Source: Ascarosepion bandense (lineage: Eukaryota; Mollusca; Cephalopoda; Sepiida; Sepiidae). Taken from it: a DNA stretch of 64,000 bases. Numbering within the stretch: the first letter of the stretch is position 1; each line of letters begins with the position of its first letter. Below, piece by piece: positions 54,597 through 64,000 of this stretch. A program made the translations under genes and the position numbers. Location: assembly GCA_037127315.1 (NCBI GenBank), contig JBBBDQ010000350.1, positions 6,426,726-6,490,725 of the forward strand, written 5' to 3'. The notes below the pieces were generated by a model. It ran no database searches. It saw only the letters and a program-made list of their open reading frames with translations, and was not told where the DNA came from.

Positions 54597-57500
54597 TATA
54601 GTTATCTATATCTTTGAGATGAGGTATTGTAATTATTTACACTATTTACATTGTTCGGACTGTTGTCCTCATCTTTGTTGCCATATTCACCTTCAATATC
54701 TGTCTATATTTCTGAGATGAGGTATTGTAATTATTTACACTATTTACATTGTTCAGACTGTTGTCCTCATCTTTGTTGCCATATTCACCTTCAATATCTG
54801 TCTATATTTCTGAGATGAGGTATTGTAATTATTTACACTATTTACATTGTTCAGACCGTTGTCCTCATCTTTGTTGCCATATTCACCTTCAATATCTGTC
54901 TATATTTCTGAGATGAGGTATTGTAATTATTTACACTATTTACATTGTTCAGACTGTTGTCCTCATCTTTGTTGCCATATTCACCTTCAATATCTGTCTA
55001 TATTTCTGAGATGAGGTATTGTAATTATTTACACTATTTACATTGTTCTGACTGTTGTCCTCATCTTTGTTGCCATATTCACCTTCAATATCTGTCTATA
55101 TTTCTGAGATGAGGTATTGTAATTATTTACACTATTTACATTGTTCTGACTGTTGTCCTCATCTTTGTTGCCATATTCACCTTCAATATCTGTCTATATT
55201 TCTGAGATGAGGTATTGTAATTATTTACACTATTTACATTGTTCAGACTGTTGTCCTCATCTTTGTTGCCATATTCACCTTCAATATCTGTCTATATTTC
55301 TGAGATGAGGTATTGTAATTATTTACACTATTTACATTGTTCAGACTGTTGTCCTCATCTTTGTTGCCATATTCACCTTCAATATCTGTCTATATTTCTG
55401 AGATGAGGTATTGTAATTATTTACACTATTTACATTGTTCAGACTGTTGTCCTCATCTTTGTTGCCATATTCACCTTCAATATCTGTCTATATTTCTGAG
55501 ATGAGGTATTGTAATTATTTACACTATTTACATTGTTCTGACTGTTGTCCTCATCTTTGTTGCCATATTCACCTTCAATATCTGTCTATATTTCTGAAAT
55601 GAGGTATTGTAATTATTTACACTATTTACATTGTTCAGACTGTTGTCCTCATCTTTGTTGCCATATTCACCTTCAATATCTGTCTACATTTCTGAGATGA
55701 GGTATTGTAATTATTTACACTATTTACATTGTTCAGACTGTTGTCCTCATCTTTGTTGCCATATTCACCTTCAATATCTGTCTATATTTCTGAGATGAGG
55801 TATTGTAATTATTTACACTATTTACATTGTTCAGACTGTTGTCCTCATCTTTGTTGCCATTCACCTTCAATATCTGTCTATATTTCTGAGATGAGGTATT
55901 GTAATTATTTACACTATTTACATTGTTCAGACTGTTGTCCTCATCTTTGTTGCCATATTCACCTTCAATATCTGTCTATATTTCTGAGATGAGACAATTA
56001 TTTACACTATTTACATTGTTCTGACTGTTGTCCTCATCTTTGTTGCCATATTCACCTTCAATATCTGTCTATATTTCTGAGATGAGGTATTGTAATTATT
56101 TACACTATTTACATTGTTCTGACTGTTGTCCTCATCTTTGTTGCCATATTCACCTTCAATATCTGTCTATATTTCTGAGATGAGGTATTGTAATTATTTA
56201 CACTATTTACATTGTTCAGACTGTTGTCCTCATCTTTGTTGCCATATTCACCTTCAATATCTGTCTATATTTCTGAGATGAGGTATTGTAATTATTTACA
56301 CTATTTACATTGTTCAGACTGTTGTCCTCATCTTTGTTGCCATATTCACCTTCAATATCTGTCTATATTTCTGAGATGAGGTATTGTAATTATTTACACT
56401 ATTTACATTGTTCAGACTGTTGTCCTCATCTTTGTTGCCATATTCACCTTCAATATCTGTCTATATTTCTGAGATGAGGTATTGTAATTATTTACACTAT
56501 TTACATTGTTCTGACTGTTGTCCTCATCTTTGTTGCCATATTCACCTTCAATATCTGTCTATATTTCTGAAATGAGGTATTGTAATTATTTACACTATTT
56601 ACATTGTTCAGACTGTTGTCCTCATCTTTTGTTGCCATATTCACCTTCAATATCTGTCTATATTTCTGAGATGAGGTATTGTAATTATTTACACTATTTA
56701 CATTGTTCAGACTGTTGTCCTCATCTTTGTTGCCATATTCACCTTCAATATCTGTCTATATTTCTGAGATGAGGTATTGTAATTATTTACACTATTTACA
56801 TTGTTCTGACTGTTGTCCTCATCTTTGTTGCCATATTCACCTTCAATATCTGTCTATATTTTTGAGATGAGGTATTGTAATTATTTACACTATTTACATT
56901 GTTCAGACTGTTGTCCTCATCTTTGTTGCCATATTCACCTTCAATATCTGTCTATATTTCTGAGATGAGGTATTGTAATTATTTACACTATTTACATTGT
57001 TCAGACTGTTGTCCTCATCTTTGTTGCCATATTCACCTTCAATATCTGTCTATATTTCTGAGATGAGGTATTGTAATTATTTACACTATTTACATTGTTC
57101 TGACTGTTGTCCTCATCTTTGTTGCCATATTCACCTTCAATATCTGTTCATATTTCTGAGATGAGGTATTGTAATTATTTACACTATTTACATTGTTCTG
57201 ACTGTTGTCCTCATCTTTGTTGCCATATTCACCTTCAATATCTGTCTATATTTCTGAGATGAGGTATTGTAATTATTTACACTATTTACATTGTTCTGAC
57301 TGTTGTCCTCATCTTTGTTGCCATATTCACCTTCAATATCTGTCTATATTTCTGAGATGAGGTATTGTAATTATTTACACTATTTACATTGTTCAGACTG
57401 TTGTCCTCATCTTTGTTGCCATATTCACCTTCAATATCTGTCTATATTTCTGAGATGAGGTATTGTAATTATTTACACTATTTACATTGTTCAGACTGTT

Positions 57501-60500
57501 GTCCTCATCTTTGTTGCCATATTCACCTTCAATATCTGTCTATATTTCTGAGATGAGGTATTGTAATTATTTACACTATTTACATTGTTCAGACTGTTGT
57601 CCTCATCTTTGTTGCCATATTCACCTTCAATATCTGTCTATATTTCTGAGATGAGGTATTGTAATTATTTACACTATTTACATTGTTCTGACTGTTGTCC
57701 TCATCTTTGTTGCCATATTCACCTTCAATATCTGTCTATATTTCTGAGATGAGGTATTGTAATTATTTACACTATTTACATTGTTCTGACTGTTGTCCTC
57801 ATCTTTGTTGCCATATTCACCTTCAATATCTGTCTATATTTCTGAGATGAGGTATTGTAATTATTTACACTATTTACATTGTTCTGACTGTTGTCCTCAT
57901 CTTTGTTGCCATATTCACCTTCAATATCTGTCTATATTTCTGAGATGAGGTATTGTAATTATTTACACTATTTACATTGTTCAGACTGTTGTCCTCATCT
58001 TTGTTGCCATATTCACCTTCAATATCTGTCTATATTTCTGAGATGAGGTATTGTAATTATTTACACTATTTACATTGTTCAGACTGTTGTCCTCATCTTA
58101 GTTGCCATATTCACCTTCAATATCTGTCTATATTTCTGAGATGAGGTATTGTAATTATTTACACTATTTACATTGTTCTGACTGTTGTCCTCATCATTGT
58201 TGCCATATTCACCTTCAATATCTGTCTATATTTCTGAGATGAAATTATTGTAATTATTTACACTATTTACATTGTTCTGACTGTTGTCCTCATCTTTGTT
58301 GCCATATTCACCTTCAATATCTGTCTATATTTCTGAGATGAGGTATTGTAATTATTTACACTATTTACATTGTTCTGACTGTTGTCCTCATCTTTGTTGC
58401 CATATTCACCTTCAATATCTGTCTATATTTCTGAGATGAGGTATTGTAATTATTTACACCACAATTTACATTGTTCTGACTGTTGTCCTCATCTTTGTTG
58501 CCATATTCACCTTCAATATCTGTCTATATTTCTGAGATGAGGTATTGTAATTATTTACACTATTTACATTGTTCAGACTGTTGTCCTCATCTTTGTTGCC
58601 ATATTCACCTTCAATATCTGTCTATATTTCTGAGATGAGGTATTGTAATTATTTACACTATTTACATTGTTCAGACTGTTGTCCTCCACCTTTGTTGCCA
58701 TATTCACCTTCAATATCTGTCTATATTTCTGAGATGAGGTATTGTAATTATTTACACTATTTACATTGTTCTGACTGTTGTCCTCATCTTTGTTGCCATA
58801 TTCACCTTCAATATCTGTCTATATTTCTGAAATGAGGTATTGTAATTATTTACACTATTTACATTGTTCTGACTGTTGTCCTCATCTTTGTTGCCATGTT
58901 CACCTTCAATATCTGTCTATATTTCTGAGATGAGGTATTGCAATTATTTACACTATTTACATTGTTCTGACTGTTGTCCTCATCTTTGTTGCCATATTCA
59001 CCTTCAATATCTGTCTATATTTCTGAGATGAGGTATTGTAATTATTTACACTATTTACATTGTTCAGACTGTTGTCCTCATCTTTGTTGCCATATTCACC
59101 TTCAATATCTGTCTATATTTCTGAGATGAGGTATTGTAATTATTTACACTATTTACATTGTTCTGACTGTTGTCCTCATCTTTGTTGCCATATTCACCTT
59201 CAATATCTGTCTATATTTCTGAGATGAGGTATTGTAATTATTTACACTATTTACATTGTTCTGACTGTTGTCCTCATCTTTGTTGCCATATTCACCTTCA
59301 ATATCTGTCTATATTTCTGAGATGAGGTATTGTAATTATTTACACTATTTACATTTTCAGACTGTTGTCCTCATCTTTGTTGCCATATTCACCTTCAATA
59401 TCTGTCTATATTTCTGAGATGAGGTATTGTAATTATTTACACTATTTACATTGTTCTGACTGTTGTCCTCATCTTTGTTGCCATATTCACCTTCAATATC
59501 TGTCTATATTTCTGAGATGAGGTATTGTAATTATTTACACTATTTACATTGTTCAGACTGTTGTCCTCATCTTTGTTGCCATATTCACCTTCAATATCTG
59601 TCTATATTTCTGAGATGAGGTATTGTAATTATTTACACTATTTACATTGTTCAGACTGTTGTCCTCATCTTTGTTGCCATATTCACCTTCAATATCTGTC
59701 TATATTTCTGAGATGAGGTATTGTAATTATTTACACTATTTACATTGTTCAGACTGTTGTCCTCATCTTTGTTGCCATATTCACCTTCAATATCTGTCTA
59801 TATTTCTGAGATGAGGTATTGTAATTATTTACACTATTTACATTGTTCTGACTGTTGTCCTCATCTTTGTTGCCATATTCACCTTCAATATCTGTCTATA
59901 TTTCTGAGATGAGGTATTGTAATTATTTACACTATTTACATTGTTCTGACTGTTGTCCTCATCTTTGTTGCCATATTCACCTTCAATATCTGTCTATATT
60001 TCTGAGATGAGATATTGTAATTATTTACACTATTTACATTGTTCTGACTGTTGTCCTCATCTTTGTTGCCATATTCACCTTCAATATCTGTCTATATTTC
60101 TGAGATGAGGTATTGTAATTATTTACACTATTTACATTGTTCAGACTGTTGTCACTCATCTTTGTTGCCATATTCACCTTCAATATCTGTCTATATTTCT
60201 GAGATGAGGTATTGTAATTATTTACACTATTTACATTGTTCAGACTGTTGTCCTCATCTTTGTTGCCATATTCACCTTCAATATCTGTCTATATTTCTGA
60301 GATGAGGTATTGGAATTATTTACACTATTTACATTGTTCTGACTGTTGTCCTCATCTTTGTTGCCATATTCACCTTCAATATCTGTCTATATTTCTGAGA
60401 TGAGGTATTGTAATTATTTACACTATTTACATTGTTCAGACTGTTGTCCTCATCTTTGTTGCCATATTCACCTTCAATATCTGTCTATATTTCTGAGATG

Positions 60501-62935
60501 AGGTATTGTAATTATTTACACTATTTACATTGTTCTGACTGTTGTCCTCATCTTTGTTGCCATATTCACCTTCAATATCTGTCTATATTTCTGAGATGAG
60601 GTATTGTAATTATTTACACTATTTACATTGTTCTGACTGTTGTCCTCATCTTTGTTGCCATATTCACCTTCAATATCTGTCTATATTTCTGAGATGAGGT
60701 ATTGTAATTATTTACACTATTTACATTGTTCAGACTGGTTGTCCTCATCTTTGTTGCCATATTCACCTTCAATATCTGTCTATATTTCTGAGATGAGGTA
60801 TTGTAATTATTTACACTATTTACATTGTTCTGACTGTTGTCCTCATCTTTGTTGCCATATTCACCTTCAATATCTGTCTATATTTCTGAGATGAGGTGGT
60901 TGTAATTATTTACACTATTTACATTGTTCAGACTGTTGTCCTCATCTTTGTTGCCATATTCACCTTCAATATCTGTCTATATTTCTGAGATGAGGTATTG
61001 TAATTATTTACACTATTTACATTGTTCTGACTGTTGTCCTCATCTTTGTTGCCATATTCACCTTCAATATCTGTCTATATTTCTGAGATGAGGTATTGTA
61101 ATTATTTACACTATTTACATTGTTCTGACTGTTGTCCTCATCTTTGTTGCCATATTCACCTTCAATATCTGTCTATATTTCTGAGATGAGGTATTGTAAT
61201 TATTTACACTATTTACATTGTTCAGACTGTTGTCCTCATCTTTGTTGCCATATTCACCTTCAATATCTGTCTATATTTCTGAGATGAGGTATTGTAATTA
61301 TTTACACTATTTACATTGTTCTGACTGTTGTCCTCATCTTTGTTGCCATATTCACCTTCAATATCTGTCTATATTTCTGAGATGAGGTATTGCAATTATT
61401 TACACTATTTACATTGTTCAGACTGTTGTCCTCATCTTTGTTGCCATATTCACCTTCAATATCTGTCTATATTTCTGAGATGAGGTATTGTAATTATTTA
61501 CACTATTTACATTGTTCAGACTGTTGTCCTCATCTTTGTTGCCATATTCACCTTCAATATCTGTCTATATTTCTGAGATGAGGTATTGTAATTATTTACA
61601 CTATTTACATTGTTCTGACTGTTGTCCTCATCTTTGTTGCCATATTCACCTTCAATATCTGTCTATATTTCTGAGATGAGGTATTGTAATTATTTACACT
61701 ATTTACATTGTTCGGACTGTTGTCCTCATCTTTGTTGCCATATTCACCTTCAATATCTGTCTATATTTCTGAAATGAGGTATTGTAATTATTTACACTAT
61801 TTACATTGTTCTGACTGTTGTCCTCATCTTTGTTGCCATATTCACCTTCAATATCTGTCTATATTTCTGAGATGAGGTATTGTAATTATTTACACTATTT
61901 ACATTGTTCTGACTGTTGTCCTCATCTTTGTTGCCATATTCACCTTCAATATCTGTCTATATTTCTGAGATGAGGTATTGTAATTATTTACACTATTTAC
62001 ATTGTTCTGACTGTTGTCCTCATCTTTGTTGCCATATTCACCTTCAATATCTGTCTATATTTCTGAGATGAGGTATTGTAATTATTTACACTATTTACAT
62101 TGTTCTGACTGTTGTCCTCATCTTTGTTGCCATATTCACCTTCAATATCTGTCTATATTTCTGAGATGAGGTATTGTAATTATTTACACTATTTACATTG
62201 TTCTGACTGTTGTCCTCATCTTTGTTGCCATATTCACCTTCAATATCTGTCTATATTTCTGAGATGAGGTATTGTAATTATTTACACTATTTACATTGTT
62301 CTGACTGTTGTCCTCATCTTTGTTGCCATATTCACCTTCAATATCTGTCTATATTTCTGAGATGAGGTATTGTAATTATTTACTCTATTTACATTGTTCA
62401 GACTGTTGTCCTCATCTTTGTTGCCATATTCACCTTCAATATCTGTCTATATTTCTGAGATGAGGTATTGTAATTATTTACACTATTTACATTGTTCTGA
62501 CTGTTGTCCTCATCTTTGTTGCCATATTCACCTTCAATATCTGTCTATATTTCTGAGATGAGGTATTGTAATTATTTACACTATTTACATTGTTCTGACT
62601 GTTGTCCTCATCTTTGTTGCCATATTCACCTTCAATATCTGTCTATATTTCTGAGATGAGGTATTGTAATTATTTACACTATTTACATTGTTCAGACTGT
62701 TGTCCTCATCTTTGTTGCCATATTCACCTTCAATATCTGTCTATATTTCTGAGATGAGGTATTGTAATTATTTACTCTATTTACATTGTTCAGACTGTTG
62801 TCCTCATCTTTGTTGCCATATTCACCTTCAATATCTGTCTATATTTCTGAGATGAGGTATTGTAATTATTTACACTATTTACATTGTTTGGATTGTTGTC
62901 CTCATCTTTGTTATTATATTCACAGTGTTTCAATC
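54597..62935. repeat. Satellite array: 98-bp unit, about 85 copies
   Basis: Unit start gagatgaggtattgtaatta at 54616, 54714, 54812, 54910 and so on to 62849; 8233 bp over 84 full periods gives 98 bp with almost no net length drift. Each unit reads tattgtaattatttacac, tatttacattgttc(a/t)gac, tgttgtcctcatctttg, ttgccatattcaccttcaat, atctgtctatatttct. The main variant is cagac or ctgac at one site. Isolated indels occur (e.g. 55861, 55993, 56631, 58241, 58460, 59354, 60153, 60737). 98 is not a multiple of three, so the repeated 62-96 codon frames in the array are periodic translations, not genes. Confidence 0.97.
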
Positions 62936-63262
62936 AGATGCTTTGGCTTTCTTCATGGACACATGTCCCAATGAATAAAAACCTTGGTTATATCCAGTGA
63001 TTTGACCCAAAGAGTTGTGAGTTCAATACTTGACTACAGCAGAGGTGAACATAAACTTGGAGAGTTGAATTAAAGGGAGATGACTGATACTCTGGAAGAG
63101 GCATGGCACATGGAACTAGAACAATCTATCCCAATAGACGAAATAAAGAGTTCAGTTCAAGATTCCAATCACCTGAAGAAGGTTGGAGTGTACAACGGCT
63201 GAAATGTCGTGAATATGGCAATAATGATCAGGACAACAGTTCAAACAATGTAAATAATAGAA
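62849..63262 (+). mobile_element. Family T element, right flank of the satellite
   Basis: The last satellite unit (62849-62930) continues without a break into this element as its 5' terminal inverted repeat. ctatttacattgtttggat and tgtcctcatctttgtta are the inverse of tcaggacaacagttcaaac and aatgtaaataatag at 63225-63258. The interior matches 54195-54470. The 96-codon frame at 63103 is repeat translation. Confidence 0.75.
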
Positions 63263-63945
63263 ATTTCACTGCAGTCAGTTTGCCAATAAAAAGAAAAATA
63301 CGTATTATTTTCTTGTGTTACATAAAGGCATTGAATTGTGCCTCTTGTTTTTTTTTTCTTTGTTTTTTTTTTTTTTGTTGGTTTTCTTTTTAGAGAGTTT
63401 GTGGAGATAATAAAATAGTTTAAATGAAACACACATGTTTTTATCAGTGTCATTATTAATGAAACTGTTAATAACCCAACCGAGTTATTATAAAGCATTC
63501 ACAACAGAATTAATGTCAACATATAAAGAACAATAAACAAAAAAATATACTAAAGCTCAAATTCTTTAAGCTGGCAAAACAACAACATATAAGCCTTGGT
63601 GTAAATGATTGCATAAACAAAGAAACCTTCAGATGGTAACCAATTCCTAAATACTAACACCCTTTCCCAGTAAACTAATTGGGTGGAGTGCTATTAACTC
63701 CAACAGACCCTCCACATCTGGAAGTCATTGCGTGACTACGAGATATTAAAATAAAATTTGTTGACTGTAAAGTTAGTATTTGTATATTACCGATTTCTCT
63801 AGTGAATAGAATTGTTTTGAGACCTGACCTCCCATGTCAAACTCACCCATGATTAGCAGTGTAAACAAAAAAAAAATTAAATAATGTAACTTGTTATCAA
63901 GACGTTTAATTTATGAGTAAGTTAATAACACTCAAATGTTACTTC
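63263..63945. other. No gene seen
   Basis: Poly-T tracts at 63350-63376 and AT-rich sequence. No supported feature. Confidence 0.45.
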
Positions 63946-63949
63946 ATCT

Positions 63950-63996
63950 CATGGAAACACAATTGGAAACACAATTGAAAACACAATTGGAAAATA
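63950..63996. repeat. Short tandem repeat, 13-bp unit
   Basis: Three to four copies of gaaa(a)cacaattg run to the window edge; may continue beyond. Confidence 0.75.
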
Positions 63997-64000
63997 CTGC

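Noticed and set aside
54597..62935. CRISPR-like array
   Set aside because: There are no unique spacers; the whole 98-bp unit repeats, and the context is animal transposon DNA.
55729..62974. Repeated 62-97 codon frames with near-identical peptides in the satellite
   Set aside because: They are the translation of a 98-bp tandem unit whose frame shifts each period; small indels happen to join frames. No coding signal.

Overview
The window looks like non-coding, repeat-saturated DNA from a large animal genome, most probably a mollusc and plausibly an octopus or other coleoid cephalopod. This rests on the AT-rich base composition, many (TA)n and (CA)n microsatellites, several tRNA-related SINE families, non-LTR retrotransposon tails, mariner/Tc1, hAT, Helitron and Gypsy traces, and no bacterial-type gene organisation. 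The species assignment is inference from the repeat style and cannot be proved here. No host protein-coding gene could be supported; nearly every open frame longer than 60 codons is a transposon relic, an antisense shadow of one, or translated simple repeat.

Window-local labels used below: SINE-A (tRNA-related, about 300 bp), SINE-B and SINE-C (two other tRNA-like families), LINE-A (a non-LTR element seen mostly as its 3' end), and families T, K, P, Q, R, S, X and F (dispersed repeats with two or more copies here).

Layout. 0-9.5 kb: LINE-A tails, SINE-A, a reverse-transcriptase relic (minus), a family T element, a hAT-type MITE and a Pif1/Helitron helicase scrap. 9.5-18 kb: SINE-C, a small zinc-finger-like ORF, families K, P, R and Q, a palindromic MITE, and a frameshifted LINE reverse transcriptase with a degraded catalytic box. 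18-29 kb: one arm of an inverted pair (X), a long-TIR element with a short ORF, three SINE-A copies (one nested in LINE-A with a 12-bp target duplication) and the second X arm. 29-33 kb: an internally deleted Tc1/mariner copy and two Q copies. 33.9-35.9 kb: a complete, very young, non-autonomous LTR retrotransposon with a 4-bp target duplication. 36-44.5 kb: nested inverted repeats, two relics of an RT/GIY-YIG retroelement, fold-back elements and a Tc1 N-terminal relic. 45-54 kb: LINE, SINE-C, Q, a Gypsy relic split around a 5S rRNA fragment, a non-autonomous mariner, and a long perfect-looking hairpin. 54.6-62.9 kb: a tandem array of about 85 copies of a 98-bp unit, bounded on both sides by family T elements; the unit matches the terminal inverted repeat of that same family.

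The parts do not form a pathway. They record layered transposition, and the most notable points are the birth of a satellite from a transposon terminus, the shared CTGANGA-hairpin-GAAA motif in several repeat families, and the intact LTR element.
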